From Dysgonomonas sp. 25 (GTDB taxonomy: Bacteria; Bacteroidota; Bacteroidia; Bacteroidales; Dysgonomonadaceae), in the NCBI RefSeq assembly GCF_010501075.1, contig NZ_QVMN01000002.1, forward strand, positions 248,001 through 312,000: 64,000 nucleotides of DNA. The letters run 5' to 3'. Under the pieces are notes generated by a model. The model saw only the letters and a program-made list of their open reading frames with translations. It had not been told where the DNA came from and made no database searches. The position numbers and the translations under genes are program-made. This document shows positions 22,708 to 32,384 of the stretch, one piece after another. Numbering within the stretch: position 1 is the stretch's first letter; every line of letters starts with the position of its first letter.

Positions 22708-25700
22708 ATGTATAAAAATTTACTATACATAATTACTCTCCTTTTGTTTAGCCCCCATTTGTGGGGTCAAGCCTCAAATTATCAAATATTTACAAATATC
22801 ATTCCCAGTACCGAAGCCTCTACTATCAATTGCTTTGCGCAAGATACTCAAGGGCTTATCTGGATTGGTACTAACAGAGGGCTGTTTAGCTATGACGGAT
22901 ATTCCGCCCAGCAACATTTTACTTTTGGCGAGAAGAACAATACACTTATACACTCCATGTTAGTGTATGAGGATTCTAAATTGCTGTTGGCTACTGATAA
23001 TGGCTTGCTGATATATGATTATAAGACCGACCGGTACGAAGAGGATGGTACGGATTTTCCTTCAGATGTAAGGGCTATAGCCAAGCGTGACAATATCCTT
23101 TGGATTGGCTCTCTCAACGGGTTATTCAGATATAATTTAGAGACAAAAGAGATAGAGCATATCCGTAAGGGTATCTATTCAGGCCTTCCGCATAATACTA
23201 TCTATTCCATAGTGACAACGCTGGATAATGCGCTATATATCGGGACATACAATGGGCTTTGTAAGTATATCCCCGAATCTGATAGCTTTGAAATAATCGC
23301 CCTGCCTGTTGACAATAAAAGGAGCAACCAATTTATAAACTCATTGCTGGAGGACACAAATACCCGGGATATATGGATAGGCACAGAAGGTGCATTATAC
23401 AAGTATTCACCCGATAAAAACGAGATAGAAGAAATCAATTTCTTCCACAACAACTCCATAAAATCACTGGCTATCGACGGCGACAATAATTTAGTGTTGG
23501 CAACGGATAATGGCTTGTATACCTATAATCACGCCGATAAGAGTACTGCCCATTTTGTGCACGACTCCCGAAACAGCCGATCGCTGAGTAATAATATTAT
23601 TTGGGGAGCATTCGCTGATAAGGAAAAAAACATCTGGCTGGGTACCGATTATGGTATCTCTTTGTCGCGCAACAATAAGTCTTTACAATCGATACCTATC
23701 TCACAAGTTACCGGCATTGGCGATGGCAACCGATTCCATTCCATTTTTAAAGATTCGCGAGGTAACTATTGGTTTGGAGGGACAAACGGCCTGATATTTT
23801 CCCCATCGTTAACCGAACGTACCGATAATGCAATCTGGTACAGGATGGGCGATTCGAAATATCCCATATCGCACAACCGCATCAGGCACATATATGAAGA
23901 TAAGGACAACAACTTGTGGGTAGCCACAGATGGTAGTATCAACAGATATGATTATCAGCGAAAACAATTTGTGCATTACACGATAGTTGATAGTACGAAT
24001 ACGCTGAACTCGAACTGGGCATATCATATCTTCGAAGACGATAAAGGCCAGTTGTGGATAGCTACCTGCCTTGGTGGTATATTCGTAGTCAATAGAGATC
24101 GGCTGTTAAATTCGTCAGGCACTTATGTCGCCGAGATGAATTATTCTACCGGGAATGGGTTGTCGGGCAATTTTATCAACCAGATTATACCCGATCATTC
24201 GGGTAATGTATGGGTATTGCTCTACAATAACGGAATCAATAAAATAAACACGAATACCCACACTGTTGAAAAATTTCCAATAAAACAAGGGACAACTGAT
24301 GAGAATCCCAACTATGTGATATGCGATGACGAAGGCTTCCTTTGGGGTGGCTATCGTGGCGGAATAGTGCGCATAAATACCAAGACTGATAGTTCTGATT
24401 TCATAAAGCTCGACAATTTCAGCAGCAGTGAAATCCTTTCATTGATTGAGGTCGGTAATAATATATGGATTTCAACGACGGAAGGCCTTTGGGTACTGGA
24501 TAAGAAAACAAATGGCGTAAAAAGGCTGAATATCACGAATAAATCTTTTACATGCTTTTTCTTCGATAAAGACGTAAACAAAATATACATGGGCGGAGTC
24601 GATGAGTTCACCGTTTTGTCGCCGGATATACAATATGAGAATTTTACAGGCTCACAACTCGTACTCACCGCTCTTTACATTAACGATAACTTATTCCAGC
24701 CAGCGACCGCTCAAGAGGGTAATGGCATCCGCTATCTGGATGAAATAGAACTGAACCACAATCAAAATAACTTAGCTTTCGAATTCTCGGATCTAATCTA
24801 TTCGGAAGAGGAGGCGGGGAAATTTGTTTATAAACTGGAAGGTGTTGACACAGATTGGAATATAATCAGACAAAATATTAATCGTATAAACTATACGAAT
24901 CTGGAATATGGAAACTACAAGCTGATAATAAGCCGTCTCGATTCTTCGGGGAAACCATCGGATATTTCACGTACCTTTTTCATACGCATAAATCCGCCGT
25001 GGTATTATACGTTATGGGCAAGATGTATCTATGCAATCTTGCTGTTAGCTCTTATCGTGTGGATTATCAATTTCTTCCGTGTACGGCACAACTTGAGGAT
25101 TGAACGGATAGAGAAGGAAAAGACTGTTGAACTGACAAATCTCAAGATTGATTTCTTCACCAATGTTTCGCACGAATTTAAGACACCTCTGAGCCTTATT
25201 ATAGCGCCAGTCAGCAAATTGCTATTGGAGACAAAAGACGCTTCGAAGAAACGGCTATTGGAAAATGTGCAGCATAATGCCCTGAAATTAAATTCTCTTA
25301 TACGGCAAGTCCTGGAGTTTAACCGGACTGACAGCGTATCCAATACCAGCCTGATGTTGTCGAGAGTAGAGTTTGTCGAATTTGCCGGAAGTCTCTATTC
25401 TATTTATCAGGAAGGATATAAAGATAAGAACCTGAACTTTTCTTTCCATACTAACCACGAGAGGATATTCGTAAATATTGATGTACTGAAAATAGAGTCG
25501 GTATTGAATAACCTGCTATCCAATGCCTGCAAATACACGAAAGAAGGTGGCCGTATAGATTTTGTGCTAAATTATAAAGATGATGAAAAGGTGCTGGACA
25601 TTATCCTTTCCGATCAGGGAATCGGTATACCCGCAAATGAAATGCCTTATATCTTCGAGCGTTATTACCAGACCACTAAAACCGCAGGAAACAAAGAAGG

Positions 25701-26622
25701 TACAGGTATCGGGCTCTATCTGGCCAAAACTTATACGGAACAGCATGAGGGCAAAATACATATAGCGTCGGAGGAAGATAAAGGAACCACTATCACCATC
25801 TCTTTGCCTGTTTCTGTAGAAGAGAACGATATTAGCGATGAGCAAGTGGAGACTTCTGCCGATGACAGCAGTCCGTTAATATTGATTGTGGATGATAACC
25901 CCGAGATTGCCGATTTTATCGGTCAGACATTATCCCGCAGATACAGATGTATGATTGCCCACAACGGCAAAATGGGATTGGAGATGGCAACAGGCAATAG
26001 TCCCGATCTGATAGTGGCCGATATAATGATGCCTGTAATGGACGGCCTCGAGATGAGCCGGAGAATCAGACAAAATATGCCGACATCGACTATTCCTATC
26101 ATTTTGCTGACCGCCAAAGATGACAAAAGCACGGAGTTGGAAAGCATAAACCTGAATGTGGATGCATTTATCCCCAAACCATTTGACCCGGAACTATTGC
26201 TTTCGCGTGTAAACCAGCTGCTGAAAAGCAAACAGCAGATAGAAACGAAGTTAAGGATAGAATCGATAGATACCCCTAAAGCAATAGAAGCCACTTCTCC
26301 GGACGAGAGGCTTCTTTCCCAGATTATTCAGATAATTGAGAATAAGATAGCCGATCCCGATCTGAATGTAAACTCGCTTAGTACGATTTCGGGGATTGGT
26401 TCCAAACAAATTTATCGTAAAATAAAGCAACTTACTGGTTTGTCTCCCGTGGAATATATAAGATCGATACGGTTGAAAAAGGCAGCTATGCTCCTGTCGC
26501 AAAATAAATTTACGGTAGCCGAAGTCATGTATATGGTTGGTTTCTCTAATCACTCATATTTTTCCAAATGTTTCCAGTCGGAGTTTGGTAAAACACCAAG
26601 ACAATTTATGGAAAATACTTAA
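22708..26622 (+). CDS. Hybrid two-component system regulator of the galactan locus (HTCS1)
   Basis: A 1304-residue membrane sensor, kinase and transcription factor in one chain. After a signal segment (1-20) come two seven-bladed-propeller-type halves of repeated motifs such as GLIWIGTNRGLFSYD and NIWLGTDYGIS (about 30-680), then a Y_Y_Y domain (about 690-755) and a membrane helix (about 766-790). The kinase core has His822 in VSHEFKTPL and ATP-binding GTGIGLYLAKTY. The receiver domain has Asp1105 in VADIMMPVMDG. An AraC-type HTH ends the protein (about 1205-1304). HTCS proteins bind an oligosaccharide in the periplasm and activate the linked PUL. The galactan enzymes downstream suggest a beta-galacto-oligosaccharide signal. 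Confidence 0.95.
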   Translation: MYKNLLYIITLLLFSPHLWGQASNYQIFTNIIPSTEASTINCFAQDTQGLIWIGTNRGLFSYDGYSAQQHFTFGEKNNTLIHSMLVYEDSKLLLATDNGLLIYDYKTDRYEEDGTDFPSDVRAIAKRDNILWIGSLNGLFRYNLETKEIEHIRKGIYSGLPHNTIYSIVTTLDNALYIGTYNGLCKYIPESDSFEIIALPVDNKRSNQFINSLLEDTNTRDIWIGTEGALYKYSPDKNEIEEINFFHNNSIKSLAIDGDNNLVLATDNGLYTYNHADKSTAHFVHDSRNSRSLSNNIIWGAFADKEKNIWLGTDYGISLSRNNKSLQSIPISQVTGIGDGNRFHSIFKDSRGNYWFGGTNGLIFSPSLTERTDNAIWYRMGDSKYPISHNRIRHIYEDKDNNLWVATDGSINRYDYQRKQFVHYTIVDSTNTLNSNWAYHIFEDDKGQLWIATCLGGIFVVNRDRLLNSSGTYVAEMNYSTGNGLSGNFINQIIPDHSGNVWVLLYNNGINKINTNTHTVEKFPIKQGTTDENPNYVICDDEGFLWGGYRGGIVRINTKTDSSDFIKLDNFSSSEILSLIEVGNNIWISTTEGLWVLDKKTNGVKRLNITNKSFTCFFFDKDVNKIYMGGVDEFTVLSPDIQYENFTGSQLVLTALYINDNLFQPATAQEGNGIRYLDEIELNHNQNNLAFEFSDLIYSEEEAGKFVYKLEGVDTDWNIIRQNINRINYTNLEYGNYKLIISRLDSSGKPSDISRTFFIRINPPWYYTLWARCIYAILLLALIVWIINFFRVRHNLRIERIEKEKTVELTNLKIDFFTNVSHEFKTPLSLIIAPVSKLLLETKDASKKRLLENVQHNALKLNSLIRQVLEFNRTDSVSNTSLMLSRVEFVEFAGSLYSIYQEGYKDKNLNFSFHTNHERIFVNIDVLKIESVLNNLLSNACKYTKEGGRIDFVLNYKDDEKVLDIILSDQGIGIPANEMPYIFERYYQTTKTAGNKEGTGIGLYLAKTYTEQHEGKIHIASEEDKGTTITISLPVSVEENDISDEQVETSADDSSPLILIVDDNPEIADFIGQTLSRRYRCMIAHNGKMGLEMATGNSPDLIVADIMMPVMDGLEMSRRIRQNMPTSTIPIILLTAKDDKSTELESINLNVDAFIPKPFDPELLLSRVNQLLKSKQQIETKLRIESIDTPKAIEATSPDERLLSQIIQIIENKIADPDLNVNSLSTISGIGSKQIYRKIKQLTGLSPVEYIRSIRLKKAAMLLSQNKFTVAEVMYMVGFSNHSYFSKCFQSEFGKTPRQFMENT

Positions 26623-26654
26623 ATATTACTGAAAAACAGTATTTTAAGTATATC

Positions 26655-26686
26655 GATGTCCGATTAGTTAAACTTTTCGGATGTCC
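26655..26686 (+). promoter_or_regulatory. GATGTCC direct repeat, candidate HTCS1 site
   Basis: GATGTCC occurs at 26655-26661 and 26680-26686, 25 bases apart, in the 173-base gap before the GH5-like gene. HTCS output domains are AraC-type and commonly recognise direct repeats, but binding here is inference. Confidence 0.3.
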
Positions 26687-26740
26687 TTTTTCTGTTCATA
26701 TCTGTCTAATTTGTGCAGTATATCTACCCCATTAATCGGC

Positions 26741-26748
26741 TAATTTTG
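26741..26748 (+). promoter_or_regulatory. Putative -7 element of the galactan operon
   Basis: TAATTTTG matches TAnnTTTG and lies 47 bases before the ATG at 26796. There is no -33 TTTG at normal spacing, consistent with an activator-dependent promoter. Confidence 0.4.
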
Positions 26749-26795
26749 ACTTATCCTTAAATAATCGGGAAAATCTAAATTAGATCGAATCTGCC

Positions 26796-29360
26796 ATGAA
26801 AGTTTTTATTACGACATTATGCTGTCTGATGTTCACCTGTTCTTTGTGGGCACAAAAGGCGCAAAATATTCCTACTGTTTACGTTGATAAATCAGGTGTA
26901 ATGCGCTGGTCGGATACCCGTCAGGAGGCGTCTTTTTATGGTGTAAACTATACGTTGCCGTTTGCACATGCCTACCGAGCAATGAATTATCAGGGAAAGA
27001 GCCATAAAGAAGCCATAGACAAAGATGTATACCATATGGCTCGCTTGGGTTTCAATGCTTACCGTATTCATGTGTGGGATGTAGAAATTTCGGATGGCAA
27101 AGGAAATTTAATAGCCAACGACCACCTCGATTTATTGGACTACCTCATTGCAAAACTGAAAGAACGCAATATAAGGATACTGATAACCACCATGACGAAT
27201 TTTGGCAATGGTTATCCCGAAAGGAATCAGGATACGGGTGCATTTTCGTACCTGTATGATAAATGCAAAGTACATAGCGATGAGGATGCCATCGTGGCAC
27301 AGGAAAATTATATTTCGCAGTTTGTGAAACATGTTAATCCTTACACCAAACAGTCTTATAAAGATGATCCATATATTGTCGGCTTCGAAATCAATAACGA
27401 GCCTTGCCATGCCGATGCACCTCAACAAACAGAAGCTTACATCAATAGGATGCTCGCAGCATTAAAGAAAGCCGGAAACTCTAAACCTGTATTTTATAAT
27501 GTGAGCCACAACATGGAGCATGTGCAGGCCTATTACAACACATCGATACAAGGCACAACGTATCAATGGTATCCTATCGGCTTGGTTGCCGGACATACAC
27601 GTAAAGGTAATTTTCTGCCATATGTGGACAACTACGATATCTCATTCTCCAATGTGAAAGGTTTCGCTAAAAAGGCGAAAGCTGTCTACGAATTCGATCC
27701 TGCCGACATCACATATTCCTATATGTATCCGGCTATGGCACGTACTTTCCGCTCAAATGGCTTTCAGTGGATTACGCAATTTGCTTATGATCCGATTGAT
27801 ATAGCCTGGGCAAATACCGAATACCAGACGCACTTCCTGAATCTGGCTTATACACCGAACAAGGCCATCAGTATGAAAATAGCGGCGGAAGCAGCCTACT
27901 CCGTACCAATGAAGAAGCAATATCCTGCATATCCGAACGATACTATATTTGATAGTTTCCGGGTTAGTTACACGCAGGATTTGAGCGAACTGAATATCCC
28001 AGAGAAATTTTATTATTCGAATAATACATCAACCATTCCTGTGAATACCGGAAAACTACAATCTGTTGCAGGTTGCGGCAGTTCGCCTATTGTTTCTTAC
28101 GAAGGCACAGGAGCTTATTTTATCGACAGGTTAGAATCCGGATTATGGCGGCTGGAGGTAATGCCGGATGCAGTACAGATAAACGATCCGTTTGCAAAAC
28201 CATCCTTAAATAAAGAAGTAGTAACTATCGCTTGGAATGAATGGAATATGAAGATTAGCCTTCCCGGTTTAGGTGAAGATTTTATAATTAGAACTATCAA
28301 TAGTGGAAACAGTCATAATGGGTTATCAAAAGGTATTGGCTTTTCTATAAAACCGGGAGTCTATCTTCTTTGTAATAAAGATTATCAACCGAACAAGGAT
28401 TGGAATGCATCTACCAAATGGGGGAATATAACCTTGGGTGAATATGTTGCTCCCGAAGCTCATGCCAAAACATTCTCGGTGGTTCATAATCCGGCGAAAA
28501 TAGCTGAAGATAAGCAACCTCTGCAAATCGAAGCACAGATTGTCGGACCTTCTTTTCCCGATTCTGTAATCATTTACACGGATAAAATATCTTTTTGGTC
28601 ACCAAGCAATCCATATATAAAAATGGAGAGAGTGCATGGCTACACATACAGAGCCGGCATTCCTGCAGATATGATAAAAGATAATAATCTGAAATACAAC
28701 ATCATTGTATGCAAGGATGATAAAAGCTTTACATATCCTGCCGGGACAGAGGGAAATCCGCTGGATTGGGATTTTTACGAGAACAAATACTATGAAACCA
28801 GAATCGTTAATACCGAAGCTCCTGTCGAACTGGTGAAGATTACTGACGGATATAGCAATATTGAAACCTATGGCATACCCGAAAGCTCTTATATAATAGG
28901 CAAACTGACAGGGAATGATTTGACAGAAACGAACAGGATAAAATACTCTTTCTCCGTTAAGGATACAGAATCCCGTTTCTACTGGCGCAAATATATTAAA
29001 GATGAAGTTTCCGCTCGAAAAGCAGTATTGCAGAACACCAAGTCTCTATACTTGAATGTAAGCAATGCAAAAGGCATAGATAGGCTTAAAGTTGGATTGG
29101 TGACTTCCGACGGTTTCACCTACACATCTGTTCTGAACCTCGATGCCGGAACCGGCTTATATAAAATATCTTTAGAAAGCCTGCAACAAGACAAAACCGT
29201 GTTGCTCCCTGCTCCATACCCCATATTCCTCGAACGTTACTTTACACCCGCGACAAAGCTCCCGTTCGATATAGAAAAAATAGAAATGCTTATACTCTCT
29301 ACCATGGATAACATAGATGAAAAGTCATCGGTTGAATTGGGGGATATGTGGCTGCAATAA
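26796..29360 (+). CDS. GH5-like (clan GH-A) glycosidase, exported, 854 residues
   Basis: A signal peptide (about 1-19, cut after LWAQ) is followed by a TIM-barrel domain (about 45-390). GFNAYRIHVWD, then VGFEINNEP with Glu202 as candidate acid/base, then AVYEFDPADI with Glu299 as candidate nucleophile give the clan GH-A pattern. The remaining 450 or so residues are beta-rich and unassigned: a segment around 400-530 resembles a GH C-terminal sandwich, and the rest may be binding domains. The precise family or GH5 subfamily is not clear to me. As first gene of the galactan operon it may attack a galactan side chain or backbone. The chain is long for GH5, which usually has 300-500 residues. Confidence 0.65.
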   Translation: MKVFITTLCCLMFTCSLWAQKAQNIPTVYVDKSGVMRWSDTRQEASFYGVNYTLPFAHAYRAMNYQGKSHKEAIDKDVYHMARLGFNAYRIHVWDVEISDGKGNLIANDHLDLLDYLIAKLKERNIRILITTMTNFGNGYPERNQDTGAFSYLYDKCKVHSDEDAIVAQENYISQFVKHVNPYTKQSYKDDPYIVGFEINNEPCHADAPQQTEAYINRMLAALKKAGNSKPVFYNVSHNMEHVQAYYNTSIQGTTYQWYPIGLVAGHTRKGNFLPYVDNYDISFSNVKGFAKKAKAVYEFDPADITYSYMYPAMARTFRSNGFQWITQFAYDPIDIAWANTEYQTHFLNLAYTPNKAISMKIAAEAAYSVPMKKQYPAYPNDTIFDSFRVSYTQDLSELNIPEKFYYSNNTSTIPVNTGKLQSVAGCGSSPIVSYEGTGAYFIDRLESGLWRLEVMPDAVQINDPFAKPSLNKEVVTIAWNEWNMKISLPGLGEDFIIRTINSGNSHNGLSKGIGFSIKPGVYLLCNKDYQPNKDWNASTKWGNITLGEYVAPEAHAKTFSVVHNPAKIAEDKQPLQIEAQIVGPSFPDSVIIYTDKISFWSPSNPYIKMERVHGYTYRAGIPADMIKDNNLKYNIIVCKDDKSFTYPAGTEGNPLDWDFYENKYYETRIVNTEAPVELVKITDGYSNIETYGIPESSYIIGKLTGNDLTETNRIKYSFSVKDTESRFYWRKYIKDEVSARKAVLQNTKSLYLNVSNAKGIDRLKVGLVTSDGFTYTSVLNLDAGTGLYKISLESLQQDKTVLLPAPYPIFLERYFTPATKLPFDIEKIEMLILSTMDNIDEKSSVELGDMWLQ

Positions 29361-29415
29361 TGTCAATGCCAATATTATACAAAAATAAATACCTTAATTT
29401 AAATAATTTATAGAC

Positions 29416-32364
29416 ATGGAAAAATACAAAAAAAATGTTCGATTCCCATTACTTTTGCTGTTCCTCATAGTGCCGCTGTTAGCAAATGCACAGAACAGAA
29501 ATGTAACAGGAATTGTAACGGACGAAACGGATGAGCCTATAATTGGTGCGGTAGTTAAAGTTCCCGACACAACTGTAGGCGTAATCACCGATTATGACGG
29601 AAGGTACACAATAGAAGTGCCGGCCGGTATGAACCAACTCGAATTCTCATTTCTGGGCTACGAGCCACAGCTTATTACAATTACCAACAATAACCTCCAT
29701 GTGAAATTGTTGCCAAAATCGATGGAACTGACAGATGTTGTTGTCATCGGTTACGGTACTCAGCGCAAAAGTGACCTTACAGGCTCGATAAGTAGTGTAA
29801 GCAGCAAAGATTTCAATGATGGGCTTATCAGTTCTCCTGAACAGCTTATAAATGGTAAGGTATCAGGGGTTCAGATAATGTCAAACAGCGGTTCGCCTAC
29901 AAGCGGAAGTACAATCCGCATCCGTGGAGGTGCATCTCTGAATGCCAGCAACGATCCGCTCATCGTCCTCGACGGTGTGCCATTGGAAAGTGGAGGAATA
30001 AGTGGCAACACAGGCAACTTCCTCAGCCTTATCAACCCTTCGGATATCGAGAGCATGACAGTGCTGAAAGATGCCTCATCTACTGCTATTTACGGTTCCC
30101 GTGCTTCGAATGGAGTAATCATTATAACCACAAAGAAAGGAACAGGTAGCGGCATAAAAGTAACATTCAATACGACCAGTTCTGTGCAGACACGTACAAA
30201 GATGGTGGATATGTTAAGCCGGAGCGAATTTGTAGATGTAATAAACTCAAAGGGTACAAATTCACAAAAGGCATTATTGGGGACTGCATCTACCGATTGG
30301 AATGATGAGGTATTTCACACCGCTTTTGGCACCGACAACAATCTCAGCGTAGCAGGCCGTATAGCCGAAAACTGGCCTATCCGTGTATCTGTCGGCTATT
30401 ATAATCAGGATGGTTTGGTTCGTACCGATAATGCCGAACGTTTTACGGGTAGTTTTTCCCTGACGCCATCATTCTTTAATGATCATCTCAAAGTTAGCGT
30501 TAACGCAAAAGGCTCACTCAACAATAACCGGTTTGCCAATACAAGTGCTATATGGGCAGCCTCAACTTTTAATCCTACTTCGCCGGTGTATTCGGGCAAT
30601 AACGAATATGGCGGCTATTGGGAGGCTATCGACAGTAATGGAAAACCGGCAAATGGTGCCGTTATAAATCCACGGGGGCTGATAGACCAGAACAAATCTA
30701 CCAGTAAGGTACAGCGTTTTATTGGAAATGCTGATGTAGATTATAAAATGCATTTCTTGCCCGAATTGAGATACCACCTGACTTTAGGATATGACTATGC
30801 CGAAGGAAAAGGCTCTGTATATATCCCTGCCGAGGCGGCGGAATACTATAATACAGCCGGTAAAGATTATAATTATGGACCACAGAAGAATATCAATCGC
30901 TTGCTGACAACATACCTGAATTATAATAAAGATCTCGATAATATAAAGAGTGTTGTGGATGCAACGCTGGGTTACGACCATCAATTCTGGAAAAGTACAA
31001 GTCCGGCTTATGTCGAAACTAACACCAAAGGCGAGATACAATCGTCGATCGCTGCCACCGATCAGCGACATGCTTTGATTTCCTATTATGCACGTCTGAA
31101 CTATACATTCGATTCGCGCTATATGTTGACGGCAACAGTCAGAGGAGACGGAACATCGCGCTTCCACAAAGACAATCGTTGGGGTACATTCCCTTCTGTT
31201 GCTCTCGCCTGGAGAATTAATGAAGAATCGTTTCTGAAAAATAACCGTACCATCAGTAATCTTAAACTACGGGCAAGTTATGGTATTACCGGGCAACAAG
31301 ATGGCATCGGGAATTATAACTATATGCCGGTTTATACGTTGAGCCAGAATGGAGCACAAGTGCAATTTGGCGACCAATGGTATTATTCGTATCGCCCCGA
31401 AGCCTATGTCGAAGACCTTAAATGGGAAACCACTACATCATGGAACTTCGGACTCGATTTTGGATTTCTGAAAGACAGAATCAGCGGTTCGGTCGACTTC
31501 TATACACGCCAGACCAAAGATTTGTTAGCAACAGTTCCATCGCCGGCCGGCTCTAATTTCAATAAAAATATTCTTACGAATGTAGGGAATGTAGATAGCC
31601 ACGGTATCGAGTTTTCGTTAAACGCAACGCCTATAGACACCGAAGACTTTACCTGGAATGTGAGTTACAATATGACGTGGCAAAAGATGAAAGTAAAAAA
31701 CCTCTCACTGATAGATGGCGGAGCTGCAACCAATACATTAGTAGGCCCTACGATAGATAGCTACCAGTTCCAAGTGCTTTCCGAAGGCTATGAACCATAT
31801 ATGTTCTATGTGTATCATCAGCTTTACGACGAAAATACAGGGATGCCTGTGGAAGGAGCATATGCCGACTTGAACAATGATGGTGAAATCAATTCTTCCG
31901 ACTTGTATCGCTATCACTCTCCGGCGCCCGATTTTATTTTCGGTCTCAGCACTTCGCTCCGCTACAAGAAATGGAATCTTGGAATGAGCTTCCGCGCCAA
32001 TGTGGGCAACTACGTATACAATGGTATGGCTATGAACACAGGTGCGTGGAGTACAGTGAGCTATAACGATGCTCAAATCAACAATCTGAACAAGAGTTAT
32101 CTTAAAACAAGATTCCAAAACCGTCAGTATCTATCCGACTACTATGTAGAGAATGCCTCGTTCCTCAAAATGGACAATATTTCCTTGGGATATAATTTCG
32201 GACGTATCAACGATTGGTTTAGCCTCAATGTGAGCGCCATGGTACAGAATGTATTTTGTATAACCAAATACAAAGGCGTAGATCCGGAGGTGCCAAATGG
32301 GATGGACTTATCATTCTATCCGCGCCCACGCATCTTCTCCATTAGTTTAGGGTTCGATTTTTAA
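29416..32364 (+). CDS. SusC-type TonB-dependent transporter, galactan locus
   Basis: An outer-membrane importer of 982 residues that should take up galacto-oligosaccharides with its SusD partner. Signal peptide (about 1-25, ANAQN), carboxypeptidase-like domain starting NVTGIVTDETDEPIIGA (about 30-105), TonB-box region near ELTDVVVIGYG, plug domain with IRGGASLNASNDPLIVLDGVP and DASSTAIYGSRASNGVIIITTKKG, then a 22-strand barrel ending in GFDF. It lies 55 bases after the GH5-like gene and 20 bases before susD. Confidence 0.96.
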   Translation: MEKYKKNVRFPLLLLFLIVPLLANAQNRNVTGIVTDETDEPIIGAVVKVPDTTVGVITDYDGRYTIEVPAGMNQLEFSFLGYEPQLITITNNNLHVKLLPKSMELTDVVVIGYGTQRKSDLTGSISSVSSKDFNDGLISSPEQLINGKVSGVQIMSNSGSPTSGSTIRIRGGASLNASNDPLIVLDGVPLESGGISGNTGNFLSLINPSDIESMTVLKDASSTAIYGSRASNGVIIITTKKGTGSGIKVTFNTTSSVQTRTKMVDMLSRSEFVDVINSKGTNSQKALLGTASTDWNDEVFHTAFGTDNNLSVAGRIAENWPIRVSVGYYNQDGLVRTDNAERFTGSFSLTPSFFNDHLKVSVNAKGSLNNNRFANTSAIWAASTFNPTSPVYSGNNEYGGYWEAIDSNGKPANGAVINPRGLIDQNKSTSKVQRFIGNADVDYKMHFLPELRYHLTLGYDYAEGKGSVYIPAEAAEYYNTAGKDYNYGPQKNINRLLTTYLNYNKDLDNIKSVVDATLGYDHQFWKSTSPAYVETNTKGEIQSSIAATDQRHALISYYARLNYTFDSRYMLTATVRGDGTSRFHKDNRWGTFPSVALAWRINEESFLKNNRTISNLKLRASYGITGQQDGIGNYNYMPVYTLSQNGAQVQFGDQWYYSYRPEAYVEDLKWETTTSWNFGLDFGFLKDRISGSVDFYTRQTKDLLATVPSPAGSNFNKNILTNVGNVDSHGIEFSLNATPIDTEDFTWNVSYNMTWQKMKVKNLSLIDGGAATNTLVGPTIDSYQFQVLSEGYEPYMFYVYHQLYDENTGMPVEGAYADLNNDGEINSSDLYRYHSPAPDFIFGLSTSLRYKKWNLGMSFRANVGNYVYNGMAMNTGAWSTVSYNDAQINNLNKSYLKTRFQNRQYLSDYYVENASFLKMDNISLGYNFGRINDWFSLNVSAMVQNVFCITKYKGVDPEVPNGMDLSFYPRPRIFSISLGFDF

Positions 32365-32384
32365 TTTCTTTAAACAAAACAGCA

